Assembly (NCBI RefSeq): GCF_023897065.1
Contig: NZ_JAMHIV010000025.1
Location: 103,245-167,244, forward strand
Source of the DNA: Crossiella sp. SN42
GTDB lineage: Bacteria > Actinomycetota > Actinomycetes > Mycobacteriales > Pseudonocardiaceae
Length of the DNA: 64,000 nucleotides
Direction: 5' to 3'
A program made the position numbers and the translations under genes. The notes under the pieces were generated by a model. That model had not been told where the DNA came from, ran no database searches, and saw only the letters and a list, made by a program, of their open reading frames with translations. This document shows, in pieces, positions 44,119 through 54,571 of the stretch. Numbering within the stretch: the first letter of the stretch is position 1; each line of letters begins with the position of its first letter.

Positions 44119-45722
44119 TCGGCCACCTCCGGCGGGCGGGCGCCGACCGCGGCCGGCACTCGGCCCAGCCGGGCGGTGAACACCGCGCCGCCCTCGTTGC
44201 GCACCGAGACCGAACCGCCCCGGCGCACGCACACCTGCCTGGTCAGCGCCAGCCCGATGCCGCGCTGCCCGCCCTGGGTGGCCACCTTGGTGGTGAACCC
44301 GTGCTCGAAGACCTCCTCGGCCAGCTCGGGCGCGATGCCCGGCCCGGAGTCCCGCACCCGCACCAGCACCTCTTCCGTCGAGCCGACGATGTGCACCTCG
44401 ATCCACTGCCCCGCGCCGGCCGGCAGCGCGTCCAGCGCGTTGTCCACCAGGTTGCCCACCACCGTCACCAGGTCCTGGGACAGCGCGTCATCCACTCTGT
44501 CCACAGTGGACTCATCAGAGAGCCGGATGCCCACCGCGCGCTCCGCGGCCAGGCTGGCCTTGGCGATCAGCAGCGCGGCCAGCGCCGGGTCGGCGATCCG
44601 CGCGGTCACCGCCGAGCTCCACTCCTCGTGCGCCCGGTTCGCCCGCGTGACATAGCGGACCACCTCGTCGTACTCGCCCAGCTCGATCAGCCCGGCGATG
44701 GTGTGCAGCTCGTTGCGGAACTCGTGCGCCTGTGCCCGCAGGGTGTCCGTGGTGTGCCGGTTGACGTCCAGCTCCTGTTGCAGCGCAACGAGTTCGGTCC
44801 GGTCCCGCAGGGTCACCACAGCGCCGATCGGCTGGCCGTGCATGACGATCGGCATCCGGTTCATCACCAGCACCCGCCCGCTGCGCAGCACCACCTGGTT
44901 CTCCCCACTGGCCCGCCCGGTCAGCACGTCCCGCAGCCGCTCGTTCACCTCCAGCTCGTCCACCTGCGCGCCCACCGGATCGTCCAGCGCGAGCAGTTCG
45001 CGGGCCGAGGTGTTCATCAGGGTGATCCGGTGCTGCTGGTCCAGGCCGACCACGCCCTCCCGGATGCCGTGCAGCATCGCCTCCCGGTGCTCGACCAGCC
45101 CGGTGATCTCCCTCGGCTCCAGCCCCAGCGTCTGCCGCTTCACCCACCAGGCGGCCAGCAGCGAGCCGAGCACCCCGATGCCGGTGCCCAGGCCCAGGTG
45201 GATCAGCAGGTCGCGGGGCGAGCTGACCAGCGAGGCCCACAGCCCCGGCTCCCGCTGCCCGGCGCTGACCACGCCGATCACCCGGCCCTCCATGCCCTCG
45301 GCGCTGGAGAGCACCGGCACCTGGGCCACCACCTCCTCGCCGAGCACGCCCTCCCAGCTGCGGCCCCTGGCCACCTCCGGCCGGCCGACGGTCAGCGTCG
45401 TGCCCACCAGCCTCGGATCGGTGGCGGTGCGAATCCGCAGGTCAGGGGTGGCGATGGCGATCGAGCTGTTCCCGTTCAGGCTGCGCGCGGTCTCGGCGGG
45501 GGTGGCCAGCCGGTAGTAGCGCCGGGGGTCGCCCAGCGCGTCCTGCACCGCGCCGGTGGCGGCCAGCTGCTCGGCCAGCATCAGCATCCGGCGGCCCTGG
45601 TCCTCCCGGAAGTTCGCGGTGGTCTGGCCCAGCGAGAGCGTGGTCACCGCGCCCAGCAGCGCCAGCACGATGAGGAACTGCAGCACGAAGAGCTGCCGCG
45701 CCAGCGACCCACGCACACCCAC
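44115..45722 (-). CDS. DcuS/CitA-type sensor histidine kinase
   Basis: About 535 residues. Membrane helix (LFVLQFLIVLALLGAVTTLS), periplasmic-type PAS sensor (about 45-170), second helix (LIHLGLGTGIGVLGSLLAAW), cytoplasmic PAS (about 225-320), then a kinase core. The phospho-acceptor His333 is in AHEFRNELHTIAGLIELGE. N box VGNLVDNALDALP, G boxes DSGPGIAPELAEEVF and GIGLAL. GTG 45722 is chosen because GGAGG lies 8 nt upstream. A longer form to 45815 would start inside the divergent promoter region. A dispersed 13-bp element is at 44499-44511 (Ser-Thr-Val-Asp). The ligand is probably a di- or tricarboxylate. Confidence 0.9.
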   Translation of the reverse strand: MGVRGSLARQLFVLQFLIVLALLGAVTTLSLGQTTANFREDQGRRMLMLAEQLAATGAVQDALGDPRRYYRLATPAETARSLNGNSSIAIATPDLRIRTATDPRLVGTTLTVGRPEVARGRSWEGVLGEEVVAQVPVLSSAEGMEGRVIGVVSAGQREPGLWASLVSSPRDLLIHLGLGTGIGVLGSLLAAWWVKRQTLGLEPREITGLVEHREAMLHGIREGVVGLDQQHRITLMNTSARELLALDDPVGAQVDELEVNERLRDVLTGRASGENQVVLRSGRVLVMNRMPIVMHGQPIGAVVTLRDRTELVALQQELDVNRHTTDTLRAQAHEFRNELHTIAGLIELGEYDEVVRYVTRANRAHEEWSSAVTARIADPALAALLIAKASLAAERAVGIRLSDESTVDRVDDALSQDLVTVVGNLVDNALDALPAGAGQWIEVHIVGSTEEVLVRVRDSGPGIAPELAEEVFEHGFTTKVATQGGQRGIGLALTRQVCVRRGGSVSVRNEGGAVFTARLGRVPAAVGARPPEVAE

Positions 45723-45854
45723 GTCCAGCACCTCCTCGTGCCCCCATCGCGTGAACACAACGACCACAACGAACGCTGCGGACGCAAGAACACGGTTTTC
45801 AGCGTAAGTGGTCACTATGGCTTAGCTCACGGCGAGACGAGGAGACGAGGATCG

Positions 45855-46837
<983 letters not shown>

Positions 46838-46841
<4 letters not shown>

Positions 46842-47359
46842 GTGAGCAGACGAAGGCCCGCCCGGCGCTGGCCTGGCTGAAGGAGCGCTCCGAGCTCGGC
46901 ATCTGCCTGCTGCTGCTCGCCCTCGGCGTGCTGGTGGTGGCCGACGCGATCCGCATCCCGGCCAACTTCGCCCAGCGCGGCCCGGTCGGCCCCGAGCTGG
47001 TGCCCTACCTGGTCGGCGGCGGCCTGATCCTGGTGGCCGCGCTGCTGGCCAGGGACGTGCTGCGGGGCGGGCGGGGCGAGGCCGAGGCCGGTGAGGACGT
47101 CGACCTGGACGCGCCCGCGGACTGGCGGGTGGTGGCGCAGCTGGCGGCGGCCTTCCTGGCCAACGTGGTGCTGATCAACCTGGTCGGCTTCCCGCTGTCC
47201 GGGATGGTGCTGTTCTGGGGCGCGGCCTACGCGCTCGGCAGCCGGAACTTCGTGCGCGACCCGCTGGTCGCGGCCGGTCTGTCCATCCTGACCTACCTGG
47301 TGTTCAACACCCTGCTCGGCGTCTCGCTGCCGGGCGGCCCGCTGACTGGGGTGCTCTGA
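46838..47359 (+). CDS. tctB: Tripartite tricarboxylate transporter, small membrane subunit TctB
   Basis: A 173-residue, four-helix membrane protein: [20 protein letters not shown], the [20 protein letters not shown] stretch, and a C-terminal pair ([40 protein letters not shown]). A cytoplasmic acidic loop [15 protein letters not shown] lies between the pairs. Size, topology and place between tctC and tctA define TctB. It starts by ATGA overlap with tctC and ends 1 nt before the tctA ATG. Confidence 0.9.
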
Positions 47360-47360
47360 C

Positions 47361-48896
47361 ATGGACGCGCTGGCACATCTGATCGAGGGCTTCGGCACCG
47401 CGCTGACCCCGATGAACCTGCTGTACGCGGTGATCGGCGTGCTGCTGGGCACCGCCATCGGCGTGCTGCCCGGCATCGGCCCGGCGATGGCGGTGGCGCT
47501 GCTGCTGCCGATCACCTACGGCCTGGACCCGATCGGCGCGTTCATCATGTTCGCCGGCATCTACTACGGCGGCATGTACGGCGGCTCCACCACCTCGATC
47601 CTGCTCAACACGCCGGGGGAGACCGCGGCCGTGGTGACCGCGATCGAGGGAAACCCGATGGCGCGCAACGGTCGTGGCTCGCAGGCGCTGGCCGCCGCGG
47701 CGATCGGCCACTTCGTCGGCGGCATCGCCGGCACCGTGCTGCTGGTGCTGCTCGCGCCGATCGTGGCCAGCCTGGCGGTGGACATCGGCGCGCCGGACTA
47801 CTTCGCGGTGATGGTGCTGGCCTTCATCGCGGTCACCTCGATCCTGGGCAAGTCCCGGATCCGCGGCTTCGCCTCGCTGCTGATCGGGCTGTCCATCGGC
47901 CTGGTCGGGCTGGACCAGATGACCGGCCAGCAGCGGCTCACCTTCGGGCTGCTCCACCTCAACGACGGCATCGAGGTGGTGGTGGTCGCGGTCGGCCTGT
48001 TCGCCATCGGCGAGTCGCTGTGGGTGGCCGCGCACCTGCGCAGCAAGCCGGCCCAGCCGATCCCGGTCGGACGGCCCTGGCTGGGCAAGGCGGACCTGCG
48101 CCGGTCCTGGAAGCCGTGGCTGCGCGGGCCGCTGATCGGCTTCCCGTTCGGCGCGATCCCGGCCGGTGGCGCGGAGATCCCCACCTTCCTGTCCTACGCG
48201 GCGGAGAAGCGGCTGTCCAAGCACAAGTCGGAGTGGGGCAAGGGCGCGATCGAGGGCGTGGCCGGTCCGGAGTCCACCGCGAGCGCCTCCGCCGCGGGCA
48301 CGCTGACCTCGATGCTCACCCTCGGCCTGCCCACCACGGCCACCGCGGCCGTGATGCTGGCCGCCTTCCAGCAGTACGGCATCCAGCCGGGCCCGCTGCT
48401 GTTCCAGCGGGAGTCCACGCTGGTCTGGGCGCTGATCGCGAGCCTGTTCGTGGGCAGCGTGCTGCTGTTGATCCTGAACCTGCCGCTGGCCCCGGTCTGG
48501 GCCAAGCTGCTCCGGATCCCGCGGCCGTACCTGTACGCGGGCATCCTGTTCTTCGCCAGCGTCGGCGCCTACGCGGTCAGCGGCGACGTGCTGGACCTGG
48601 TGGTGCTGTTCATCATCGGCCTGCTCGGCTTCGCCATGCGCCGCTACGGCCTGCCGGTGCTGCCCGCGGTGCTCGGCGTCATCCTCGGCCCGGCCGCCGA
48701 ACTGCAGATGCGCCGGGCCCTCCAGCTCAGCGACGGCGACGTCACCGGGCTGGTCAACACCCCCTTCTCCATCACCGTCTACCTGGTGGTGGCCGCGATC
48801 CTGTTCGCTCCGCTGGTGGGCGCGCTGCTGCGCAGGCGCCGTCGCTCCTCCCACGACCAGCGGGAACAGCCTGATCGCGAGTCGATCGGCGTCTAG
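47361..48896 (+). CDS. tctA: Tripartite tricarboxylate transporter, large membrane subunit TctA
   Basis: A 511-residue permease with 10-12 membrane helices. The family hallmark near the N-terminus is [20 protein letters not shown] followed by [20 protein letters not shown]. The repeat-like [20 protein letters not shown] and [25 protein letters not shown] stretch in the second half mirrors it, as expected for an inverted-repeat transporter. It ends with a basic cytoplasmic tail. It forms a secondary carboxylate carrier with TctB and TctC. Confidence 0.93.
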   Translation: MDALAHLIEGFGTALTPMNLLYAVIGVLLGTAIGVLPGIGPAMAVALLLPITYGLDPIGAFIMFAGIYYGGMYGGSTTSILLNTPGETAAVVTAIEGNPMARNGRGSQALAAAAIGHFVGGIAGTVLLVLLAPIVASLAVDIGAPDYFAVMVLAFIAVTSILGKSRIRGFASLLIGLSIGLVGLDQMTGQQRLTFGLLHLNDGIEVVVVAVGLFAIGESLWVAAHLRSKPAQPIPVGRPWLGKADLRRSWKPWLRGPLIGFPFGAIPAGGAEIPTFLSYAAEKRLSKHKSEWGKGAIEGVAGPESTASASAAGTLTSMLTLGLPTTATAAVMLAAFQQYGIQPGPLLFQRESTLVWALIASLFVGSVLLLILNLPLAPVWAKLLRIPRPYLYAGILFFASVGAYAVSGDVLDLVVLFIIGLLGFAMRRYGLPVLPAVLGVILGPAAELQMRRALQLSDGDVTGLVNTPFSITVYLVVAAILFAPLVGALLRRRRRSSHDQREQPDRESIGV

Positions 48897-48934
48897 TCCC
48901 TCCCCGAAGAGAGACACAGTCGCGCCGATCGAGG

Positions 48935-48962
48935 CAACCTTCCTCCCGGTCCACCTCGTACT
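48935..48962 (+). promoter_or_regulatory. Putative autoregulatory promoter of the ECF sigma gene
   Basis: CAACCTTCC at 48935-48943 and CGTACT at 48957-48962 match the pair at 42680-42706. Transcription would begin around 48968, next to the in-frame GTG at 48968. Confidence 0.45.
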
Positions 48963-48981
48963 GGAGAGTGGACCGGGAGGA
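48941..48981 (+). promoter_or_regulatory. Perfect 14-bp hairpin covering the sigma-gene ribosome site
   Basis: 48941-48954 is perfectly complementary to 48968-48981 with a 13-nt loop. The right arm contains the GTG at 48968 and most of the GGGAGGAGG ribosome site. The left arm supplies CCTCCC as its antisense. It may also act as the terminator after tctA. Confidence 0.6.
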
Positions 48982-48988
48982 GGTCACC

Positions 48989-49489
48989 TTGGCGGATCAC
49001 AACGCCGAGTTCGTCGAGTTCGTCCGCACCCGAGGTGCCGGACTGCGCCGCACCGCGTTCCTGCTGTGCGGTGACTGGCACCGCGCCGAGGACCTGGTGC
49101 AGAGCACGCTGATCAAGCTGTACAAGGCGTGGCGCAGGCTTGAGGCGCACGGTGCCATCGAGCCGTACGCGCGGCAGGTGCTGGTGCGCACCGCGATCGA
49201 CGAGTCCCGGCGGTTCTGGCGGCGGGAGAAGTCCACCGCGGAACCGCCGGACCTGCCCACTGCCCAGACGGGCGCCGAGGTCGCGGTTGACGTGCGCAGG
49301 GCGCTGGCCGCCCTGCCGAAACGCCAGCGCGCGGTGGTGGTGCTGCGGTTCTGGGAGGACCTCCCGGTCCAGGAGGTGGCTCGTCTTCTCGGGTGCACCG
49401 AGGGGACCGTGAAGAGTCAGTCGGCCAAAGGGCTGGCCGCACTCCGAAAGTCGTTATCCGGCTATCTCGTGCTGGAGGAAGGGCGATGA
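48989..49489 (+). CDS. ECF sigma factor (SigE-family, TIGR02983 type)
   Basis: A 166-residue sigma-70 factor with regions 2 and 4 only. Region 2 runs FVRTRGAGLRRTAFLLCGDW then RAEDLVQSTLIKLYKAWRRL. Region 4 runs ALAALPKRQRAVVVLRFWED then LPVQEVARLLGCTEGTVKSQ with the DNA-recognition helix. TTG 48989 lies 5-6 nt after GGGAGGAGG; GTG 48968 in frame overlaps that site. The next gene overlaps by 4 nt and encodes a membrane protein, the usual place for an anti-sigma factor. Its target promoters are unknown but may include the sites at 42680 and 48935. Confidence 0.9.
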   Translation: MADHNAEFVEFVRTRGAGLRRTAFLLCGDWHRAEDLVQSTLIKLYKAWRRLEAHGAIEPYARQVLVRTAIDESRRFWRREKSTAEPPDLPTAQTGAEVAVDVRRALAALPKRQRAVVVLRFWEDLPVQEVARLLGCTEGTVKSQSAKGLAALRKSLSGYLVLEEGR

Positions 49490-49992
49490 GCCACCACGAA
49501 CTGTCCGATCTGGACCGCGCCGAGGCCCGCGAACTGCTGGCCAGGGCACTAGGAGAGGAACCGTCGATGAAGATCGATACACAGGCCGTGCTGGCCACGG
49601 CCAAGCGGAGCCTGCGCCGCAGCCGGACGCTGATGGTCACCGGCGCGATCGCGGGGGTGATGGTGGCGGGCCTCGGCACCACCGCGATCGCCGGCGGCTT
49701 CAACGAGGACCGCGTGCCGCCCGCAAGCCAGGTGGTCGAGAAGGCCGCGCCCGAGGGGATGGTGGTGTGCCGGCGAACCGCGGATGGCAGCGAGCCGGTG
49801 GCGCTGCCGGGCGGGCGGTCGATGCTTCCGGCCAACTGCTTCCCCGAGGAGTGCCCCACGGTGTGGCCGGGCAGGCCGGGGCCACTGACGCCCGGTGCGG
49901 ACATCGTGCCGCCGTCGGGGCCGAAGGAACCGAAGCTGCTCTCGTACTCCGACAAGCTCGAATACTGCAAGAAGCTCAAGCCCGGCAAGTGA
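49486..49992 (+). CDS. Membrane protein encoded with the ECF sigma factor (possible anti-sigma)
   Basis: A 168-residue protein. The cytoplasmic N-terminus (HELSDLDRAEARELLARALG, TQAVLATAKRSLRRSR) is followed by one transmembrane helix (LMVTGAIAGVMVAGLGTTAI). The extracytoplasmic Pro-rich domain has three cysteines around CFPEEC and VCRR. There is no zinc-binding HxxxCxxC motif, so it is not a ZAS-type anti-sigma factor. Role is inferred from the ATGA overlap with the sigma gene and topology. It ends before a strong bidirectional terminator. Confidence 0.7.
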   Translation: MSHHELSDLDRAEARELLARALGEEPSMKIDTQAVLATAKRSLRRSRTLMVTGAIAGVMVAGLGTTAIAGGFNEDRVPPASQVVEKAAPEGMVVCRRTADGSEPVALPGGRSMLPANCFPEECPTVWPGRPGPLTPGADIVPPSGPKEPKLLSYSDKLEYCKKLKPGK

Positions 49993-50000
49993 GGCACTGA

Positions 50001-50032
50001 CCTGTTTCCCCTGGCGCGCAAGGGGAAACAGG
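50001..50032. terminator. Bidirectional terminator between sigma operon and iolA
   Basis: Perfect 12-bp stem CCTGTTTCCCCT / AGGGGAAACAGG (50001-50012, 50021-50032) with 8-nt loop, between convergent genes. GAGGC/GCCTC can extend it at the outside. Confidence 0.7.
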
Positions 50033-50044
50033 CCGACCCGAGCC

Positions 50045-51532
50045 TCAACCGGTCGGAAAGCCCAGGTCGATCCCGGACTCCCGCGGCCACCGCGCGGTGA
50101 CCGCCTTGAGCCGGGTGTAGAACTTCACCCCGTCCGCACCGTGCACGTGCGTGTCGCCGAAGAGCGAGTCCTTCCAGCCACCGAAGCTGTAGTACGCCAT
50201 CGGCACCGGGATCGGCACGTTGATGCCGACCATGCCGACCTGCACCCGTCGCTGGTACTCCCGCGCGGCCAGGCCGTCCGCGGTGAACACCGCGGTGCCG
50301 TTGCCGTAGGGGTTGGCGTTGACCAGTTCCACCGCCGCCTCGAAGGTGGGCACCCGCACCACGCACAGCACCGGTCCGAAGATCTCGTCGGTGTAGATCG
50401 ACATCTCCGTGCCGACCTGGTCGAACAGCGTTGGCGCCAGCCAGAAACCGCCCTCGTGACCCGCCGGCGCGAAGCCGCGCCCGTCCACCACCAGCTCCGC
50501 GCCCTGCGCCACACCACTGTCCACATAGGACTTGACTCGATCCCGGTGCACCCCGGTGACCAACGGCCCCATCTGCGACCTCGGGTCCGTGCCAGGTCCG
50601 GTCACGAGCCCGGCCATCCGCTCGGCGATCGCGGGCACCAACCGGTCGCCCACGTCACCGACCGCGACCACCACCGAGATCGCCATGCACCGCTCACCGG
50701 CCGAGCCGAACCCGGCGTTGATCGCGGCGTCCGCGGCCACGTCCAGGTCCGCGTCCGGCAGTACCACCATGTGGTTCTTCGCCCCGCCCAGCGCCTGCAC
50801 CCGCTTGCCGCTGGCCGTGCCGCGCGAGTACACGTGCCGGGCGATCGGCGTGGAGCCGACGAAGGACACCGCCGCCACGTCTTTGTGGTCCAGCAGCGCG
50901 TTCACCGCGGTGGCGTCGCCCTGCAGCACGTTCAGCACGCCGTCGGGCAGCCCGGCCTCGGTGAACAGCTCGGCCAGCCGCACCGCCGCGGACGGGTCCC
51001 GCTCGGAGGGCTTGAGCACGAAGGCGTTGCCGCAGGCCACCGCCATCGGGAACATCCACATCGGCACCATCACCGGGAAGTTGAACGGCGTGATGCCCGC
51101 GACCACGCCCAGCGGGTGCCGGGTCGAGTAGGCGTCCACCCCCCGGCTGACCTGCTCGGAGTGCTCGCCCTTGAGCAGCTGCGGGATGCCGCAGGCGAAC
51201 TCGGCCACCTCCAGCCCGCGCTGCACCTCACCGGCGGCGTCGGCGAGCACCTTGCCGTGCTCGGCGGTGATGATCGCGGCCAGCTCGTCCCGGTGCCGGT
51301 GCACCAGCTCGCGGAAGCCGAACAGCACCCTGGACCGCTGGGCCAGCGAGGACTCGCCCCACTGCGCGGCCGCCTTGACCGCCGAGGCCACCGCGGTGTC
51401 CACATCGGACTGATCGGCCAGCACGACCTCGCGCGCGACCTGACCGGTGGCCGGGTCGAACACCTCGCCTCGGCGGCCGGAGACGCCCTCAGCGCGGGCG
51501 CCGTCGATCCAGTGCGGGACGAGCTGGGACAT
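50045..51532 (-). CDS. iolA: Methylmalonate-semialdehyde dehydrogenase (CoA-acylating), IolA/MmsA
   Basis: A 495-residue aldehyde dehydrogenase of the CoA-acylating class, which turns malonate semialdehyde into acetyl-CoA and CO2 at the end of inositol breakdown. It has [35 protein letters not shown], and the catalytic Cys in [12 protein letters not shown]. The segment [19 protein letters not shown] lacks the general-base Glu of ordinary ALDHs, as is characteristic of this class. It begins 1 nt after the stop of the LacI gene and is transcribed with it, divergent from the iolG operon. Two 13-bp element copies lie inside (50519 and 51398). Confidence 0.92.
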   Translation of the reverse strand: MSQLVPHWIDGARAEGVSGRRGEVFDPATGQVAREVVLADQSDVDTAVASAVKAAAQWGESSLAQRSRVLFGFRELVHRHRDELAAIITAEHGKVLADAAGEVQRGLEVAEFACGIPQLLKGEHSEQVSRGVDAYSTRHPLGVVAGITPFNFPVMVPMWMFPMAVACGNAFVLKPSERDPSAAVRLAELFTEAGLPDGVLNVLQGDATAVNALLDHKDVAAVSFVGSTPIARHVYSRGTASGKRVQALGGAKNHMVVLPDADLDVAADAAINAGFGSAGERCMAISVVVAVGDVGDRLVPAIAERMAGLVTGPGTDPRSQMGPLVTGVHRDRVKSYVDSGVAQGAELVVDGRGFAPAGHEGGFWLAPTLFDQVGTEMSIYTDEIFGPVLCVVRVPTFEAAVELVNANPYGNGTAVFTADGLAAREYQRRVQVGMVGINVPIPVPMAYYSFGGWKDSLFGDTHVHGADGVKFYTRLKAVTARWPRESGIDLGFPTG

Positions 51533-51533
51533 G

Positions 51534-52544
51534 TCAGGAACCTCCTGGGGGAGCGGCGGTGGTCGAGCGGATCACCAGGGACGGGTGCAGCAGGTGGCGG
51601 ACCGGGCTGGTGCGGCCGTGCCGGACCCGCTCCAGCAGGGCCTCGGCGGCCAGCCGCCCCATCTCGATCCGCGGTTGGTCGACGGTGGTCAGACAGACGT
51701 GCCGGAGCGAGGCGAGCGCGCTGTTGTCGTAGCCGACCACCGAGACCTCCTGCGGCACCCGCAGCCCGGCCTCCTCCAGCGCGGAGATCGCGCCGATGGC
51801 GTTGTAGTCGTTGGCCGCCACGATCGCGGTGGGCAGCGGTTTCCCGTTGCGGGAGCTGAGGAACTCGCGCACCGACTTGGCCCCGGCCGCGTCGGTGTAC
51901 TCGCTGGGCACCACCTCGGCGGTCAGCCCGTGCCGCCGCATGGCCAGCTCATAACCCCGCCTGCGCAGCGCGGACTGCGAGCCGCCGCCACCGTCGAGGT
52001 GCACGATCCGGCTGTGCCCCAACGAGACCAGGTGATCGACCGCGAGCAGCGAGCCCACCTCGCCGTCGTCATTCACCGTGTCCACAGTGGACAGACGGGC
52101 GGACCGGGACACCAGGGTCACCGGCACCTGCTCGGCCGCCGCGCCGATCGCGCTCGCGCTCACCACGGGTCCGAGCAGCACCAGTCCGGCTGGCCGGAAG
52201 GACAACAGGCTGGTCAGCGCGCCGCGCTCGCGGGCGGGGCTGCGGCCGCCGGTGTTGATGATCAGGTCGAACCCCTCGGCCCGGGCGGCCGCGTCCACCC
52301 CGTCCACCACCTCGGCGAAGAACGGGTTGTGCAGGTCGGAGACCATCACGCCGAGCACGGTGGAGGTGCGGCTGGCCAGCGAACGGGCCATCGCGTGCGG
52401 TGAGTAGCCCAACTCCTCGGCGGCCTTGAGCACCGCGGCCCGCCGCTGCGCGGAGACCTTGGGCGAACCGCGCATCACCAGCGAGACCAGCGCGCGGGAG
52501 ACCCCGGCCCGCGCCGCCACGTCCTCCATGGTCGGACGGCCCAT
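51534..52544 (-). CDS. LacI-family regulator of inositol catabolism
   Basis: A 336-residue repressor. The N-terminal helix-turn-helix and hinge are [20 protein letters not shown] and [20 protein letters not shown]. The periplasmic-binding-protein-like effector domain contains [20 protein letters not shown] and [23 protein letters not shown] 52544 has GGAGGAGC 6 nt upstream. Upstream start codons to 52577 have none. It is divergent from iolG, with two operator-like palindromes in the gap. It probably responds to an inositol intermediate. This is a LacI-type counterpart of the IolR repressors found in other bacteria. Confidence 0.9.
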   Translation of the reverse strand: MGRPTMEDVAARAGVSRALVSLVMRGSPKVSAQRRAAVLKAAEELGYSPHAMARSLASRTSTVLGVMVSDLHNPFFAEVVDGVDAAARAEGFDLIINTGGRSPARERGALTSLLSFRPAGLVLLGPVVSASAIGAAAEQVPVTLVSRSARLSTVDTVNDDGEVGSLLAVDHLVSLGHSRIVHLDGGGGSQSALRRRGYELAMRRHGLTAEVVPSEYTDAAGAKSVREFLSSRNGKPLPTAIVAANDYNAIGAISALEEAGLRVPQEVSVVGYDNSALASLRHVCLTTVDQPRIEMGRLAAEALLERVRHGRTSPVRHLLHPSLVIRSTTAAPPGGS

Positions 52545-52570
52545 CCTGCTCCTCCAACTGGCTGTGACCC

Positions 52571-52599
52571 TTGACACCGCGAGGCGGACGCTACAGCAT
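52571..52599 (+). promoter_or_regulatory. Probable housekeeping promoter of the iol operon
   Basis: TTGACA (52571-52576), 17 nt, CAGCAT (52594-52599). The -35 box is perfect and the -10 box weak. The two operator-like palindromes lie directly downstream, a position suited to repression. Confidence 0.5.
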
Positions 52600-52628
52600 T
52601 AGCGCGCTCCAACCAATAGAGCGCTCTA
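52599..52628. promoter_or_regulatory. Pair of LacI-type operators
   Basis: The perfect 12-bp palindrome TAGAGCGCTCTA (52617-52628) and the related TTAGCGCGCTCCAA (52599-52612, core AGCGCGCT) are centred 18 bp apart. A central CG flanked by GC and TTAG/CTAA-like arms is usual for LacI-family operators. Confidence 0.65.
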
Positions 52629-52664
52629 ACGCACAACCGCGTTGACCAGGACGGAGATCCCCGG

Positions 52665-53675
52665 ATGCGGATCGGAGTAGCGGGAGTCGGGCGGATCGGC
52701 ACCATGCACGCCACGAACCTCGCCACCTTGCCCTCCCTCGATCAGGTCGTGCTCTTCGACCCGGTGCCCGGCCGGGCCGCGGCCTCGGCCGCCGCGCTGG
52801 GCGAGCGGGCCAGGGCGGTGGACACCCTGGACGAGCTGCTGACCGCGGCCGACGGGGTGCTGCTGGCCACCCCCACCGACACCCACCCGGAGATGCTGCG
52901 CCGGGCGGTCGCCGCCGGGGTGCCCACCCTGTGCGAGAAGCCGATCGCGGGCGACCTGGACACCATGCGCGCGCTGGTCGCCGAGGTGGAGGCATCCGGG
53001 GTGGAGGTGCTGGTCGGCTTCCAGCGCCGGTTCGACCCGGCCGTGGTCGAGTTGCACCGCCGCATCCGCTCCGGTGAGCTGGGCACCGTGTACCTGGCCA
53101 GGGCCATCGGCCACGACGCGCAGCCGCCGGACTTCGGCTACCTGCCCGCCTCCGGTGGCATCTTCCGCGACCTGCTCATCCACGACCTGGACGCGGTGCC
53201 CTGGCTGCTCGGCGAGCCGGTGGTGGAGGTCTACGCCTCCGGCTCGGTGCTGGTGCACGAGGCCTTCGCGCAGGCCGACGACGTGGACAACGCCGTGGTC
53301 ACGCTGCGCTTCGCCAGTGGCGCGCACGCCGTGCTGGCCGGTGGCCGCCAGGACGCGCTCGGCTACGACCACCGGATCGAGGTGCTCGGCAGCAAGGACT
53401 CCCTGGCCGTCGGCCTGGACCCGCGCACCCCGCTGACCTCGCTGGAACCGGACGGCCCCCGGGCCGCCGCGGACGCCTACCCCGGCTTCACCGAGCGCTT
53501 CCACCGCGCCTACCTCAACGAGATGGCGGTGTTCACCGAGGTGGTCGCGGGCAACGCGGAAAACCCGTCGCCGGCCAGGGAAAGCCTGGTCAGCCTTGAG
53601 CTCGCGCTGGCCTGCGAGCAGTCCCGCCGCTCCGGTCAGCCGGTGCGCCTGGAGCCCGCGGCGGTGACCGCGTGA
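52665..53675 (+). CDS. iolG: Inositol 2-dehydrogenase IolG
   Basis: A 336-residue Gfo/Idh/MocA oxidoreductase that oxidises myo-inositol to 2-keto-myo-inositol with NAD. Nucleotide-binding MRIGVAGVGRIGTMHATNLA, the catalytic-Lys motif LCEKPIAGD, and the active-site FRDLLIHDLDAVPWLLGE with Asp and His. First gene of the nine-gene operon, 36 nt after the operator pair, with GGAG upstream. Its stop overlaps the next GTG by 4 nt. scyllo-Inositol dehydrogenase activity is possible, but the context favours IolG. Confidence 0.9.
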   Translation: MRIGVAGVGRIGTMHATNLATLPSLDQVVLFDPVPGRAAASAAALGERARAVDTLDELLTAADGVLLATPTDTHPEMLRRAVAAGVPTLCEKPIAGDLDTMRALVAEVEASGVEVLVGFQRRFDPAVVELHRRIRSGELGTVYLARAIGHDAQPPDFGYLPASGGIFRDLLIHDLDAVPWLLGEPVVEVYASGSVLVHEAFAQADDVDNAVVTLRFASGAHAVLAGGRQDALGYDHRIEVLGSKDSLAVGLDPRTPLTSLEPDGPRAAADAYPGFTERFHRAYLNEMAVFTEVVAGNAENPSPARESLVSLELALACEQSRRSGQPVRLEPAAVTA

Positions 53676-54553
53676 GCGCGCCGAAGCTGGCCGGCGCGCC
53701 GATCTCCTGGGGCGTCTGCGAGGTCCCCGGCTGGGGCCACCTGATCGAGGCGGACACCGTGCTCGGCGAGATGGCCGAGCTGGGCCTGACCGCCACCGAG
53801 CTCGGGCCGCCGGAGTACCTGCCCACCGACCCGGCCAAGCTGCGCGAGCTGCTCGGTGGCCACGGCCTGAGCATGATCGGCGGCTTCCTCGCCGTGGTCC
53901 TGCACGACGAGACCGTCGAACAGTCCACAGTGGACGAAGCGGAGCGGACGGCCGCGCTGCTGGCGGCCACCGGCGCCGAGGTGCTGGTGCTGGCCGCGGC
54001 CACCGGCCTGGACGGCTACGACGAGCGCCCCGCGCTCACCGACGCCGAATGGGCCACCCTGATCAGGGTTTCCGGCCGGATCAGGGACATCGCCGCCCGG
54101 CACGGCCTGCGCACCGTGCTGCACCCGCACGTGGGCACGCACGTGGAGCGCGGGCCCGAGGTGGCGCGGTTCCTGGCCGACTCCGACCTGGAGCTGTGCC
54201 TGGACACCGGGCACCTGCTGATCGGCGGCGCCGACCCGGTCGAGCTGGCCCGCGAGCACGCGGACCGGATCGGCCACCTGCACCTCAAGGACGTCCGGGC
54301 GGACATCGCGGCACGGGTGCGGGACGGCGAGCTGCCGTACGCCACCGCGGTCGGCCAGGGGCTGTACGTGCCGCTCGGGGACGGCGACGTGGACATCGTT
54401 GGCATCGTGCGCTTCCTGCGCGATGCGGGCTACCAGGGCTGGTACGTCCTGGAGCAGGACACCGCGTTGGCCGAGGGCGACGCCGACGCGGCCGCGCGGC
54501 CGAAGCAGGACACCGCGCGCAGTCTTGACCACCTTCGCCCCCTGTTCAACTGA
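53672..54553 (+). CDS. TIM-barrel isomerase/dehydratase of the iol operon (IolE- or IolH-like)
   Basis: A 293-residue AP-endonuclease-2/xylose-isomerase-like protein. It starts KLAGAPISWGVCEVPGWG and continues LGLTATELGPPEYLP, with metal-binding Glu/Asp/His residues in TVLHPHVGTHVE, CLDTGHLLIGGADP and HLHLKDV. In iol operons this fold supplies 2-keto-myo-inositol dehydratase (IolE) and the uncharacterised IolH. As no other IolE candidate is present in an otherwise complete pathway, the IolE role is favoured, by inference. A 13-bp element lies at 53933-53945, in reverse orientation to all other genic copies. Confidence 0.8.
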   Translation: MSAPKLAGAPISWGVCEVPGWGHLIEADTVLGEMAELGLTATELGPPEYLPTDPAKLRELLGGHGLSMIGGFLAVVLHDETVEQSTVDEAERTAALLAATGAEVLVLAAATGLDGYDERPALTDAEWATLIRVSGRIRDIAARHGLRTVLHPHVGTHVERGPEVARFLADSDLELCLDTGHLLIGGADPVELAREHADRIGHLHLKDVRADIAARVRDGELPYATAVGQGLYVPLGDGDVDIVGIVRFLRDAGYQGWYVLEQDTALAEGDADAAARPKQDTARSLDHLRPLFN

Positions 54554-54571
54554 TCCTTCGGAAGGACGACG

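Noticed and set aside
49486..49992. A zinc-binding (ZAS) anti-sigma factor
   Set aside because: The HxxxCxxC motif is absent; only topology and gene order support an anti-sigma role.
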